Origin: Kosakonia sp. H02
GTDB lineage: Bacteria; Pseudomonadota; Gammaproteobacteria; Enterobacterales; Enterobacteriaceae
Length of the DNA: 64,000 nucleotides
Direction of reading: 5' to 3'
Assembly: GCA_030704225.1 (NCBI GenBank)
Contig: CP131915.1
Coordinates: forward strand, 310,001-374,000
The notes under the pieces were generated by a model that made no database searches, was not told the origin of the DNA, and saw only the letters and a list, made by a program, of their open reading frames with translations. Position numbers and translations under genes: made by a program. Of this stretch, positions 32,528 through 41,558 are shown piece after piece. The first letter of the stretch is position 1. The number at the start of each line of letters is the position of its first letter.

Positions 32528-33631
32528 ATGCAACGACATCAGGCCCCGTTCCGCGCAGACGTAGTCGGCAGTTTTTTACGCCCGGATGCCATCAAACACG
32601 CACGTCAGCAGTTCGCGCAGGGGGAAATCACTGCCGCGCAGTTACGCCGCGTCGAAGATGAAGCCATTCGCCATGTTGTTGAGCAGCAGTGTGCCTGCGG
32701 ACTGCATGTGGTCACCGATGGTGAGTTCCGCCGCGCATGGTGGCATTTCGATTTCTTTGATGGCCTGCAAGGTGTGGAGCGTTACGATTCCGACAAAGGC
32801 ATTCAATTTAACGGTGTGCAGACTAAAGCCCACGGCGTGCGTGTCGTCGGCAAACTGGGCTTCGGTAACCATCCGATGCTGGAAGATTTCCGTTACCTGA
32901 AAAGCATTAGCGGGAATGCGCAGCCGAAAATGACCATCCCCAGCCCGAGCGTGCTGCATTTTCGCGGCGGGCGTAAAGATATCGACGTCACCGTTTACCC
33001 GCAACTGGATGCCTACTTTGACGATCTGGCGACCACCTGGCGCGATGCGATCCACGCTTTCTACGACGCCGGTTGCCGTTATCTGCAACTGGATGACACT
33101 GTCTGGGCCTATCTCTGCTCCGACGATCAGCGTCGCCAGATTATCGAACGCGGCGACAACCCGGATGAGTTGGCACGCATTTATGCCCGTGTGATCAACA
33201 AAGCGCTGGAAGGGAAACCGGAGGATTTGACCATCGGCCTGCATGTTTGCCGCGGTAACTTCCGCTCAACCTGGATTTCAGAAGGTGGTTACGAACCGGT
33301 GGCGGAAGTGCTGTTTGGTAGCGTCAATGTCGATGCGTTTTTCCTTGAGTATGACAACGATCGCTCTGGTGATTTTGCGCCGCTGCGTTTTGTCCGTCCG
33401 GGCAAACAGCAGGTGGTTTTAGGCCTTATCACGACCAAGAATGGTGAACTGGAAAACCCGGAAGGGGTGAAAGCGCGCATCAATGAAGCGGCGAAATACG
33501 TCGATATCAACCAGATTTGCCTCAGCCCGCAGTGCGGCTTTGCCTCGACCGAAGAGGGCAACAGCCTGACGCCAGAGCAGCAGTGGGAAAAAGTACGCCT
33601 GGTCACCCATATCGCCGACCAGGTCTGGTAA
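32528..33631 (+). CDS. MetE-C-like cobalamin-independent methionine synthase II family protein
   Basis: A 367-residue protein of the MetE C-terminal (UROD/MetE-like) fold, similar to YxjG/YxjH-type proteins. Zinc ligands are His and Cys in GLHVCRGNF and LSPQCGFAS; DVVGSFLRP is the family N-terminus. It lacks the N-terminal half of MetE, so the methyl donor is probably a small molecule such as a simple folate or S-methylmethionine-type compound rather than the polyglutamyl folate. Start at 32528 with AGGAGAG. Tandem MetJ boxes upstream fit a role in methionine synthesis or salvage. Confidence 0.9.
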   Translation: MQRHQAPFRADVVGSFLRPDAIKHARQQFAQGEITAAQLRRVEDEAIRHVVEQQCACGLHVVTDGEFRRAWWHFDFFDGLQGVERYDSDKGIQFNGVQTKAHGVRVVGKLGFGNHPMLEDFRYLKSISGNAQPKMTIPSPSVLHFRGGRKDIDVTVYPQLDAYFDDLATTWRDAIHAFYDAGCRYLQLDDTVWAYLCSDDQRRQIIERGDNPDELARIYARVINKALEGKPEDLTIGLHVCRGNFRSTWISEGGYEPVAEVLFGSVNVDAFFLEYDNDRSGDFAPLRFVRPGKQQVVLGLITTKNGELENPEGVKARINEAAKYVDINQICLSPQCGFASTEEGNSLTPEQQWEKVRLVTHIADQVW

Positions 33632-33634
33632 GTT

Positions 33635-33672
33635 GCAGGCCGGATGGCGTGTAAACGCTTATCCGGCCGACT
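33635..33672. repeat. REP palindrome between MetE-like gene and ydeE
   Basis: GCAGGCCGGATGGCG, TGTAAA, CGCTTATCCGGCCGAC, a standard REP unit between convergent stops. Confidence 0.85.
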
Positions 33673-33695
33673 GCCAACGAGCCACAAAATCCGCT

Positions 33696-34883
33696 TTATT
33701 GCACTTGCAACACGCCCCAGGGCTTTACCCGCATTCCTTTGAGCATCATCAGCCAGGCCATCACAATCGTCACCATCAGAATGATAAACAGCGACCAGGC
33801 CGGCAGCGTCGTCAGGATCACGCCGGTCAGCAGTGGGTTCATTGCCGCCCCCAGCCAGCCGAGCGCCTGGGCGGAGAAATAGGTCGCTTTCATGCCTGGC
33901 GGAGCAATGTTATCAATAAGCAAATATTCACCTGGCGCGTAAATCACTTCGCCAAGGGTAAACACGGCGGCGGAAAGCCCCCACAGCCATAAATTATCGC
34001 CAGAGAACATAAAGCCCGTCAGGCCAATCACAAAACTCAATGTCCCGAGCGCCATCAGCGGGCGCAGGTTTGAGGCGGTCAGTTTACGCCCAACGGCATA
34101 CTGCAAACTGACCACGATGGCGGCATTGACCGGCAGCACCACGGCCACCACACGCTCGGCGAAATCGCTGCTCGCCACCGCCATCACATACTGAGAAAGG
34201 CAGGACGCGAACGACCCGGCAACGAACGAGGCGAGAAAGTTGGACAGCGTAAACCAGCCCAGCGCCTTGTCTTTCAACAGCACCGAGGGCGACCAGTTAG
34301 CGGCAGGATCGAGGCCCGCGCCCACCGCAATGCGGCGCACAAAAAGTTGAATAAACACCAGCGGAAACGCCGCGCAGGTGGCGGCCAGCCAGAACGGCAA
34401 ATTGATGCTCTGCATCACCAGTAACGTGCCGAGCGGCGGCCCCACGGTCCAGCCGATATTCAGAAAGGTGTAGTTCAGCGAAAAAATCTTCGCCTTCGCG
34501 CCGGGTGACAGCGTATCGGCAAAATAGGCTTTCAGCACGGTGGAAAAGACCGAATAGGCGCAGTTAATCAGGGCAAAAAACAGCACCACCAGCCCGGCGT
34601 TATGCGTCAGCGGAATGGCGGCAAACCCGGTAATAAAGGCGACAATCGCCAGTAACATATAGCGTTTTTTATCGAACTTATCGGCCAGCATGCCAAAGCC
34701 GAGGCTGAATACCACACCGATAGTCAGCGCGATGGTCATCGCATAACCGACCTGATCAACCGACATCCCATACTGGCGATTCAGGTAGATGGTCATAAAG
34801 GGCAGCGTTGCGCCGCGTCCGATGGTTAATAAAAGTGAAGAGGCCAGTAATGCGGCGGTGGAGCGTGTTTGTGTTGAGGTCAT
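33696..34883 (-). CDS. ydeE: MFS transporter YdeE
   Basis: A 395-residue protein with 12 helices, same length as E. coli YdeE. MFS motif GMLADKFDKKRYM follows helix 2. Segments LLASSLLLTIGRGATLPFMTIYL and SINLPFWLAATC match K-12 almost exactly. In E. coli, YdeE exports dipeptides and is linked to arabinose efflux. Start at 34883 (MTSTQTR) with AGGA just upstream; the ATG at 34898 has no ribosome site. Divergent from eamA. Confidence 0.94.
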   Translation of the reverse strand: MTSTQTRSTAALLASSLLLTIGRGATLPFMTIYLNRQYGMSVDQVGYAMTIALTIGVVFSLGFGMLADKFDKKRYMLLAIVAFITGFAAIPLTHNAGLVVLFFALINCAYSVFSTVLKAYFADTLSPGAKAKIFSLNYTFLNIGWTVGPPLGTLLVMQSINLPFWLAATCAAFPLVFIQLFVRRIAVGAGLDPAANWSPSVLLKDKALGWFTLSNFLASFVAGSFASCLSQYVMAVASSDFAERVVAVVLPVNAAIVVSLQYAVGRKLTASNLRPLMALGTLSFVIGLTGFMFSGDNLWLWGLSAAVFTLGEVIYAPGEYLLIDNIAPPGMKATYFSAQALGWLGAAMNPLLTGVILTTLPAWSLFIILMVTIVMAWLMMLKGMRVKPWGVLQVQ

Positions 34884-35073
34884 TTTCCTGCCCGACATGC
34901 TTGTTATAGTTTTTTGTGATGTCTACAGCAATAACATGCGCAAACTGTGAGGCACAACCGCAGATTGGCCCGCAGATGCGGAATCTGACCTACCGAAATT
35001 AATGATCTGTCCTTGGTCCGTTTATTGCGTTAATGTAAATTTTTTACAAAAGTTTAAAAAGCAGAGGCGAAGC

Positions 35074-35970
35074 ATGACGCGTAAAGATGTGCTGCTGGCA
35101 ATGTTGGTCGTGGTGGCGTGGGGGCTGAATTTTGTGGTGATCAAAGTTGGCCTGCATTCTATGCCGCCGTTAATGCTGGCGGGTTTACGCTTTGTGCTGG
35201 TGGCCTTTCCCGCCATTTTGTTCGTCGCCAGGCCAAAAGTCCCGATGCGCTTGCTGCTCGGCTACGGTCTGACCATCAGCTTCGGCCAGTTCGCTTTTCT
35301 GTTTTGCGCCATCAAATTCGGTATGCCCGCCGGGCTGGCCTCGCTGGTGTTACAAGCGCAGGCATTTTTCACCATTATTCTTGGCGCGGGGATATTCGGC
35401 GAACGCCTGCAATCCAGACAGCTGATTGGCATTACGCTGGCGGTGTTCGGCGTGCTGGTGCTGATTGAAGCAAGCCTGAACGGTCAGCATATTTCGCTGT
35501 TGGGGTTCATCCTGACGCTGGCGGGCGCATTCTGCTGGGCGTGCGGCAATATCTTCAATAAAAAAATCATGCAGCATACCTCGCGCCCGGCGGTGATGTC
35601 GCTGGTGGTCTGGAGCGCGCTGATTCCGATCATGCCATTTATGCTGGCATCCTTAATTTTCGATGGCCCGGCGTTGATGCTGCAAAGCCTGGTCACTATC
35701 GATACAACAACACTGCTGTCGCTGGTTTACCTGGCGTTTATCGCCACCATTCTCGGCTATGGCATTTGGGGAACGCTGCTGGGACGGTACGAAACCTGGC
35801 GTGTTGCGCCATTGTCGTTGCTGGTGCCGGTGGTGGGCATGGCCAGCGCGGCATTATTGTTGGGTGAAACGCTGTCGGTATTGCAACTGCTGGGGGCGGT
35901 GCTGGTGATGGCAGGGCTGTATATCAATGTATTTGGTTTTCGTCTGCGCCGGGCGGTGCAGGCAGGATAA
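35074..35970 (+). CDS. eamA: O-acetylserine/cysteine exporter EamA
   Basis: A 298-residue drug/metabolite exporter with ten helices in two EamA repeats, matching E. coli EamA/YdeD (299). The first helix region reads VVVAWGLNFVVIKVGL. It exports O-acetyl-L-serine, cysteine and related compounds. Start at 35074 (MTRKDV) with AGAGG 8 bases upstream; the frame from 35002 adds 24 residues with no support. Its stop codon overlaps the terminator of the convergent marRAB operon. Confidence 0.94.
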   Translation: MTRKDVLLAMLVVVAWGLNFVVIKVGLHSMPPLMLAGLRFVLVAFPAILFVARPKVPMRLLLGYGLTISFGQFAFLFCAIKFGMPAGLASLVLQAQAFFTIILGAGIFGERLQSRQLIGITLAVFGVLVLIEASLNGQHISLLGFILTLAGAFCWACGNIFNKKIMQHTSRPAVMSLVVWSALIPIMPFMLASLIFDGPALMLQSLVTIDTTTLLSLVYLAFIATILGYGIWGTLLGRYETWRVAPLSLLVPVVGMASAALLLGETLSVLQLLGAVLVMAGLYINVFGFRLRRAVQAG

Positions 35971-35994
35971 AAAAAGCCCCGCGTAAAGCGGGGC
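35969..35994 (-). terminator. Terminator of marRAB
   Basis: Minus strand: GCCCCGC, loop TTTAC, GCGGGGC, then seven T. It lies 6 bases after the marB stop and overlaps the eamA stop codon. Confidence 0.9.
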
Positions 35995-36000
35995 AACCGG

Positions 36001-36216
36001 TTAGCCGCGCTGATTGTAATACGGCACGCCTAACTCGTCGGATTTGTCGCTTCCCGCGCCCATATGATTAAAGTCATAAGGCGATGTTTGCTGGGCAGTG
36101 GGAATAATCATCGCGTCGCGGTTACTTTGCTGTGCGGGATGATTAAATTGCTCCGCATAACTCTGGCCACTAAGCAGCACCATCAATGCCGCTGCGGCAC
36201 AGGCAATACGTTTCAT
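36001..36216 (-). CDS. marB: Periplasmic protein MarB
   Basis: A 71-residue secreted protein: signal peptide to about residue 22 (SGQSYA), then a short polar part (EQFNHPAQQSNRDAMIIPT, ending LGVPYYNQRG). Third gene of marRAB, same position and length as in E. coli (72). Reported to lower marA expression from the periplasm by an unknown route. Confidence 0.9.
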   Translation of the reverse strand: MKRIACAAAALMVLLSGQSYAEQFNHPAQQSNRDAMIIPTAQQTSPYDFNHMGAGSDKSDELGVPYYNQRG

Positions 36217-36251
36217 ACTTTCCTCGATACGTCTTTAAACAGGCGATTAAA

Positions 36252-36632
36252 TTAACAAGCGTGATTGAGCGGATAGAGATAGCGGGACTCCGCAGGTATA
36301 TCCGTGACACGGAATTTATGTGGCGGCACGTCAAAATAGTTCTTGAACGTACGCGTCAGGGTTTGTTGCGATTCAAACCCATAACGTTCCGCCAGATACA
36401 GGATCGGCTCATTGCTTCCTTTGAGCTTTTGCGCAATTTCCGTCAGCTTGCGGCTGCGAATGTATTGACCCAGTGAGTGACCAGTCTCTTTTTTGAACAT
36501 CCGTTGCAGGTGCCACTTGGAGTAACCTGAACGTTCTGACACTTTTTCCAGTGACAGCGGCGATTCCAGGTTGTCCTCGATCCAGTCCAAAATGCTATGA
36601 ATGGTAATAGCGTCAGTATTGCGTCTGGACAT
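36252..36632 (-). CDS. marA: AraC-family activator MarA
   Basis: A 126-residue double helix-turn-helix activator (first recognition helix GYSKWHLQRMFKKETG, second RYGFESQQTLTRTFKNYF), nearly identical to E. coli MarA. It has no effector domain, so activity follows concentration. It activates acrAB, micF and other stress genes and its own operon by binding a marbox. I chose the ATG at 36632 because AGAGG is 7 bases away. The ATG at 36638 is too near it. Confidence 0.96.
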   Translation of the reverse strand: MSRRNTDAITIHSILDWIEDNLESPLSLEKVSERSGYSKWHLQRMFKKETGHSLGQYIRSRKLTEIAQKLKGSNEPILYLAERYGFESQQTLTRTFKNYFDVPPHKFRVTDIPAESRYLYPLNHAC

Positions 36633-36649
36633 CGTCATACCTCTTTGTT

Positions 36650-37084
36650 TTACGGCAATATTTTCTTGAGTAAATGCTCAAGTATCGCCACTTCTTCTGC
36701 GGTTAAGTTTTTTGTTAATTCCTGATGCAGGTCTTGACCTACTAATTGATGACATTGCTCACACAGCGCCGCGCCTTCGGGCGTTAACTGCACCAGCACG
36801 CCGCGCTTGTCATTCGGATTCGGGTTTCGTTCGATCCAGCCTTTGCACACCAGCCTGTCCATCATGCGGGTCAGTGCGCCAAGATCTACGGAAAGGACTT
36901 TCTTAAGCTCAACCGGGGTAATGCACACTTCACAGCGGATGGAGCAGAGCACCTTAAATTGGGTGGCGGTGATATCCAGCGGTGAAAGATAGTCGTTCAG
37001 TAAACGATCTTTTTTTTGGTTAACCATGTGGATCAAGCGGCCAAGAGGAATGATGTCGTTAAATAGATCATTCGTGCTTTTCAC
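36650..37084 (-). CDS. marR: Repressor MarR
   Basis: A 144-residue winged-helix repressor matching E. coli MarR in length and in almost every residue. The recognition region is LKKVLSVDLGALTRMMDRLV and the salicylate-responsive Cys is retained in ALCEQCHQ. Start is GTG at 37084 (MKSTNDLF), as in E. coli; the longer frame adds ten residues lying inside the operator. It binds the two sites described next and represses marRAB. Confidence 0.95.
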   Translation of the reverse strand: MKSTNDLFNDIIPLGRLIHMVNQKKDRLLNDYLSPLDITATQFKVLCSIRCEVCITPVELKKVLSVDLGALTRMMDRLVCKGWIERNPNPNDKRGVLVQLTPEGAALCEQCHQLVGQDLHQELTKNLTAEEVAILEHLLKKILP

Positions 37085-37087
37085 AAT

Positions 37088-37183
37088 GGTTGCCCCGGCA
37101 AGTAGATTAGTCACGGCAGATATTATTGCTCAGGCAAATATAAGTCAACCGAATGGATTAGCGGATGCCACTATTTGCTAAAA
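37088..37183 (-). promoter_or_regulatory. marO: promoter, two MarR sites and marbox
   Basis: On the minus strand: -35 TTGACT (37148-37143), 17-base spacer, -10 TAATAT (37125-37120). MarR site I TATTTGCCTGAGCAAT (37139-37124) sits between -35 and -10. Site II ACTTGCCGGGGCAACC (37103-37088) covers the start of translation. An upstream marbox reads TTTTAGCAAATAGTGGCAT (37183-37165). The arrangement equals E. coli marO. Confidence 0.92.
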
Positions 37184-37296
37184 CGTTTCTTAGGGGCAAA
37201 AAAGGGCTTCGGCAATTTCTTGTATTCATGAGAGTTATAGAAACGTGCATTATGTAAACTGACCGGAAGCAGATTGCCACCCGTTATTTAGTGGAC

Positions 37297-37321
37297 CCGT
37301 GGTTCGCATGGCAAACCACGG
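37297..37321. other. Hairpin between marR and sotB
   Basis: CCGTGGTT, 9-base loop, AACCACGG. It lies in the gap where K-12 has marC. No T-run adjoins it. The rest of 37184-37377 contains nothing recognisable. Confidence 0.45.
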
Positions 37322-37377
37322 TGATGGAGAAGATCGTTTCAGAGGTGGGATAAGCGCAGCCGCCAACCGGCAACCAC

Positions 37378-38574
37378 TTAAATATGGCTACTCTGTTCTT
37401 CCAGTTGCACCGGCCAGCGGCGGAAAATCACCACTGCCCATACCAGCGCGGCAACGGCGGGGATCGCTCCGGCATAGCCAATCGCCCCCATCGACCCATG
37501 CAGGCTGACCTGATTACCCACCAGCGCGCCTGCACCGATGCCGATATTGAAAATGCCGGAGAACAGCGACATCGCCACATCCGTTGCATCCGGGGCCAGC
37601 GCCAGCACTTTCACCTGCATACCGAGGCCGATAATCATAATCGCCACACCCCAGAACAGGCTCAGTACCGCCAGATGCAGTTCACTGCCGGAAGCGGGCA
37701 GCATCATCACAAGGCAGATAACCAGCAAGCCGATGGCGCTGCACACCAGCCCGGAAGCGTGCTGATTGCCAAGCTTACCAAACAGCACGCTACCGATAAT
37801 GCCCGCGCCGCCGAGCAGCAACAGCAACACGGTAGCGAAGTTGGCGCTAAACCCGGCCACGTTCTGCACAAACGGTTCAATGTAGCTGTAAGCGGTGTAG
37901 TGCGCCGTCACCACGACCGCCGTCAATAAATAGATGCACATCAATGCCGGGCGGCGGAACAGCAGCGGCAGGCTTTTCAGCGATCCGGAATGTTCGCTGG
38001 GAAGCTTCGGCAGCAGTTTCACCAGGCAGACAAGGGTGATCAACGCCCCCATACCAATGGCGAAAAAGGTGGTGCGCCAGCCGAAATATTGCCCGACGAT
38101 GCGGCCAATCGGCAGCCCCAGCACCATGGCCAGCGCCGTACCGGTGGCGAGCAGGCTCAGCGCCTGGGCGCATTTACCTGCCGGGGCAAGACGAATCGCC
38201 AGTGACGCGGTAATCGACCAGAAAATCGCGTGCGCAAAGGCGATACCGATCCGGCTTATCACCAGCACTTCAAAGTTCCATGCGAGAAACGACAGCACAT
38301 GACTGGCGATAAACAGCACAAACAACCCAATCAGCAGTTTACGGCGCTCGACCTGGCTGGTCAGCAGCATAAAGGGCAGCGACATCAGTGCTACAACCCA
38401 GGCGTAAATGGTCAGCATGATCCCCACCTGGGCGGTTTCCATGTCGAAGCTCTGGGCGATATCCGACAGCAAGCCAACAGGCACGAATTCGGTGGTATTA
38501 AAAATAAAAGCGGCAACGGCAAGCGTCACTACCCGTAGCCACGCGACTTTTCGTGAAACGGTGTTCGTCATCAT
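37378..38574 (-). CDS. sotB: Sugar efflux MFS transporter SotB
   Basis: A 398-residue MFS protein with 12 helices, full-length match to E. coli SotB/YdeA (396): SRKVAWLRVVTLAVAAFIFNTTEFVPVGLL at the first helix and QVKVLALAPDATDVAM near the tenth. It exports arabinose, IPTG-like sugars and some drugs in E. coli. Start chosen at 38574 (MMTNTVSRK) by alignment. The ribosome site is poor at both adjacent ATGs. The frame from 38667 adds an unsupported N-terminus. Confidence 0.93.
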   Translation of the reverse strand: MMTNTVSRKVAWLRVVTLAVAAFIFNTTEFVPVGLLSDIAQSFDMETAQVGIMLTIYAWVVALMSLPFMLLTSQVERRKLLIGLFVLFIASHVLSFLAWNFEVLVISRIGIAFAHAIFWSITASLAIRLAPAGKCAQALSLLATGTALAMVLGLPIGRIVGQYFGWRTTFFAIGMGALITLVCLVKLLPKLPSEHSGSLKSLPLLFRRPALMCIYLLTAVVVTAHYTAYSYIEPFVQNVAGFSANFATVLLLLLGGAGIIGSVLFGKLGNQHASGLVCSAIGLLVICLVMMLPASGSELHLAVLSLFWGVAIMIIGLGMQVKVLALAPDATDVAMSLFSGIFNIGIGAGALVGNQVSLHGSMGAIGYAGAIPAVAALVWAVVIFRRWPVQLEEQSSHI

Positions 38575-38744
38575 ATGGGTGTTTTGGATTGCCTGGACAA
38601 AAGAAGAGAGGGCGATCTTAAAGCTTTTGCTGGCGAAAATACAAACATTTTGTGATGGAGATCTCAATTTTCATTCACCAGAGAAATACCCGTTGCTTCC
38701 TTAAAAATTTGCGTTCAGAAACAGAAGACCAATGAGGAAACGCT

Positions 38745-39536
38745 ATGCAAACAATTGACTTTTACATGGTCGACGCCTTTAGCGATCGCACCTTTGGCGG
38801 TAATGCTGCCGCCGTCTGTCCGCTCACCGAGTGGTTACCTGACGACCTGCTGCTGCAAATGGCGCAGCAGCATAATCAATCTGAAACGGCTTTTTTTGTC
38901 CGTAACGACAGTGGGTTTGAGCTGCGCTGGTTCACCACCCAGAATGAGATTAACCTTTGCGGACACGCTACCCTGGCCGCGGCTCATGTCATTTTCGAAT
39001 ACCTCGACTACCCGGCAACAGAAGTGGTGTTTACCACCCGTTTTGTTGGCGAGTTGACTGTTACGCGCAATGGCGACTGGCTGACGCTCAACTTCCCGGC
39101 CTGGTCAACGGAAACGGTAACCAATCCGCCAGAATTGCTGTTTAAAACCCTCGGCATTGAGCGCGCGAAAGAAGTGCGGGTCGGGCGTGATTACCTGGTG
39201 GTGCTGGAAAGCCAGGCGCAGGTCGAAGCCCTGCAACCGGATATCGCGGCCATGAAGCCGCTGCAAAAAATGGTGTGTGTCACTGCGCCTGGCGAAGAGG
39301 CGGATTTTGTCAGCCGCTTTTTCTGCCCCGGCGAAGCGGTGGCTGAAGATCCGGTCACCGGCTCGGCGCACAGCATGTTGATCCCGTATTGGGGCGACAA
39401 GCTCGCGAAAACGGTGATGCAGGCGCGCCAGGTCTCCGCGCGCGGCGGCGACTTACGCTGCGAATGGCGCGGCGACCGGGTGTTAATCGGCGGCCAGGCG
39501 ACGCTCTATTTAATCGGCAAAGTGTTTTTGCGATAG
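38745..39536 (+). CDS. PhzF-family isomerase/epimerase-like protein
   Basis: A 263-residue protein of the PhzF / diaminopimelate-epimerase-like fold. Key motifs are DAFSDRTFGGNAAAV at the start, NQSETAFF with the conserved Glu, INLCGHATLAAAHV and EDPVTGSAHSML. Family members catalyse proton shifts on small ring compounds, with many substrates unknown. AGGAAACG precedes the ATG. It is not YddE, which is longer. Neighbours suggest no pathway. Convergent with the LDH-like gene. Confidence 0.9.
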   Translation: MQTIDFYMVDAFSDRTFGGNAAAVCPLTEWLPDDLLLQMAQQHNQSETAFFVRNDSGFELRWFTTQNEINLCGHATLAAAHVIFEYLDYPATEVVFTTRFVGELTVTRNGDWLTLNFPAWSTETVTNPPELLFKTLGIERAKEVRVGRDYLVVLESQAQVEALQPDIAAMKPLQKMVCVTAPGEEADFVSRFFCPGEAVAEDPVTGSAHSMLIPYWGDKLAKTVMQARQVSARGGDLRCEWRGDRVLIGGQATLYLIGKVFLR

Positions 39537-39559
39537 TTTTTTCGCCGGATAGCGCTGAT

Positions 39560-40504
39560 TTACGGCAGCCGGGCAATATTGGTTTTAATCACCTCAACGG
39601 AGTGGTTGAATTTCGCCACTTCGTTACCTTTCAGTTGCAACTCAATAATCTGCTGCACGCCGCTCTGGGTCAGCACCGCAGGCACGCCGATGGCGACATC
39701 GCGCACGCCATACTCGCCATCGAGAATGCAGGAGATCGCCAGCGCGCGATGGCTGCCGGTGAAGATATTGCGGCAAATCTCGGCGATGGTGCCGGCAATG
39801 CCATATTCAGTGCAGCCTTTGCGGGCGTAGATTTCAAAACCGTGGCGGCGAACTTTCTCTGCCAGCGCATCCACATCCAGCGGCTGCCCGGTTTTACGCT
39901 GCCAGACATCGGCAATCGGCGAGCCATACACCGACGAGTGCGACCACACCGGAAATTGCGTATCGCCATGTTCGCCCAGAATAAAGGCGTCGATACTTTG
40001 TGCCCCGATATCCAGCATTTGCGCCAGCGTACGGCGCAGGCGCGTGGTGTCCAGCCAGACGCCAGTGCCAATCACCTGGCTGCGCGGCAAGCCGGAGAGT
40101 TTCCATACCTGCCAGGTAATGATGTCGCACGGGTTGGTAGCAACGAGGAAGATGCCGTTAAAACCGTTTGCCATCATCGCGGGCACGATCTTTTTAACGA
40201 TCTGCGCGGTATTGTTCAGCTCATCAAGGCGTGTCTGGCCGGGCTTTAATGCACCGCCGGAAACCGTGATCACCGCGATATCTACATCTGCACACTCCTC
40301 CACCGGGCGCGTGGAGATGCTCATCATGCCGGGCATATAGGCGGCGGCATCCGCCAGATCCTGTACGTGACCTTCGACGCGTTTCTGGTCCAAATCCACC
40401 AGGATCAGCTCTTCACCAATGTTCTGGTTGAGCAGGGCATAGGCGGCAGAGGCACCCACATTGCCGGTGCCGATAATCATCACTTTGCGCGCTTTTGTAT
40501 TCAT
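39560..40504 (-). CDS. L-2-hydroxyacid (lactate/malate family) dehydrogenase
   Basis: A 314-residue NAD-dependent dehydrogenase. NAD loop GTGNVGAS; catalytic Asp152, Arg155 and His179 (WLDTTR and GEHGD); substrate-loop Arg92 (GQTR). The specificity position before KPGQTR, Gln in lactate and Arg in malate dehydrogenases, is Leu86. This suggests a hydrophobic side chain, as in 2-hydroxyisocaproate dehydrogenase, rather than lactate or malate. Start at 40504 (MNTKARK); the frame from 40558 is longer but unsupported. yneJ lies just upstream on the same strand. Confidence 0.88.
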   Translation of the reverse strand: MNTKARKVMIIGTGNVGASAAYALLNQNIGEELILVDLDQKRVEGHVQDLADAAAYMPGMMSISTRPVEECADVDIAVITVSGGALKPGQTRLDELNNTAQIVKKIVPAMMANGFNGIFLVATNPCDIITWQVWKLSGLPRSQVIGTGVWLDTTRLRRTLAQMLDIGAQSIDAFILGEHGDTQFPVWSHSSVYGSPIADVWQRKTGQPLDVDALAEKVRRHGFEIYARKGCTEYGIAGTIAEICRNIFTGSHRALAISCILDGEYGVRDVAIGVPAVLTQSGVQQIIELQLKGNEVAKFNHSVEVIKTNIARLP

Positions 40505-40602
40505 GGGTGATTCCGTTATAAGAATTATCTGTTCGCGTAAGGTACAACCTGTCATCACTGAGGTGCAATGGTGCGGCAGATCTATAGGTTATTCATATGG
40601 GT

Positions 40603-41454
40603 TTATTGCAACAATTCAATAAACGCCTCGAGGTGGCGGGTTTTGCTACCGCGTCGCCACACCAGCCAGGTGGTGAGCCAGCGCCAGTTCTCCGCCAGCG
40701 GCCAGTAATCGACCTGGTGATAACCGGGCATACTTTCCAGCATACTGCGCGGGATCAGCGCCAGTCCCGCACCGGCAATCACGCAGGCCAGCATGCCGTG
40801 GTAAGACTCCATTTCATGAATTTTTCCGGGCGTTGCGCGATCGGCCTGAAACCAGCTCTCAAAATGGCGACGATAAGAGCAATTGGCGCGAAACGCGTAG
40901 ATGCTTGCGCCATTGACCTGTGACGCGCGGGTAATCGGTTCATGGCCCGACGGCGCGACAATCATCATCTCTTCGCGATAGACCGGAATACCTTCAAGGC
41001 CCGGATGCATAATTGGCCCGTCAACAAATGCCGCGCTCAGATGCCCCTCGATCACCCCGTCAATCATTGTCCCGGACGGGCCGGTGGAGAGATCAAATTG
41101 AATCAGCGGGTAGCGCTGGTTGTACTGCGCAAGCGTTGCCGGAATGCGCACTGCGGCGGTACTTTCCAGCGCGCCGAGGGAAAACAACCCTTGCGGCTCA
41201 TCGCCAGCCACCACCATTCTCGCCTCATCGACCAGCGCGAGGATCTGCTGGCTGTAGCGCAAAAAACTGTGTCCGGCGGGGGACAGCCGCAGGCGCTGGC
41301 TTTCGCGAATAAACAGATCAACACCCAAATCCGCCTCCAGTTGGCGGATGCGGGTCGTCAGGTTCGACGGCACGCGGTGCACCTTCTGCGCCGCCTGGGT
41401 AATGCTCCCGGTCTGCGCCACGGCGTTAAACATCTCAAGCTGGGTTAAATCCAT
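40603..41454 (-). CDS. yneJ: LysR-type regulator YneJ (PtrR)
   Basis: A 283-residue LysR regulator, nearly identical to E. coli YneJ/PtrR across the DNA-binding part (MDLTQLEMFNAVAQTGSITQAAQKVHRVPSNLTTRI) and most of the effector domain. It is about ten residues shorter at the C-terminus. It is divergent from sad, and in E. coli it controls sad and putrescine/nitrogen use. The LDH-like gene lies downstream on the same strand. Confidence 0.93.
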   Translation of the reverse strand: MDLTQLEMFNAVAQTGSITQAAQKVHRVPSNLTTRIRQLEADLGVDLFIRESQRLRLSPAGHSFLRYSQQILALVDEARMVVAGDEPQGLFSLGALESTAAVRIPATLAQYNQRYPLIQFDLSTGPSGTMIDGVIEGHLSAAFVDGPIMHPGLEGIPVYREEMMIVAPSGHEPITRASQVNGASIYAFRANCSYRRHFESWFQADRATPGKIHEMESYHGMLACVIAGAGLALIPRSMLESMPGYHQVDYWPLAENWRWLTTWLVWRRGSKTRHLEAFIELLQ

Positions 41455-41558
41455 GCCATTCTCTTTTCGTGAATACCGAAGTTAATATTATTCAGTTTTC
41501 AGAAATAACAAATTCAGCCACCATAGCGCAAGTTCTGAACATATTTAGGGGATAAATA

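Noticed and set aside
37348..37377. REP element next to sotB
   Set aside because: GGGATAAGCGCAGCCGCCAACCGG is only a degenerate half without the partner arm.
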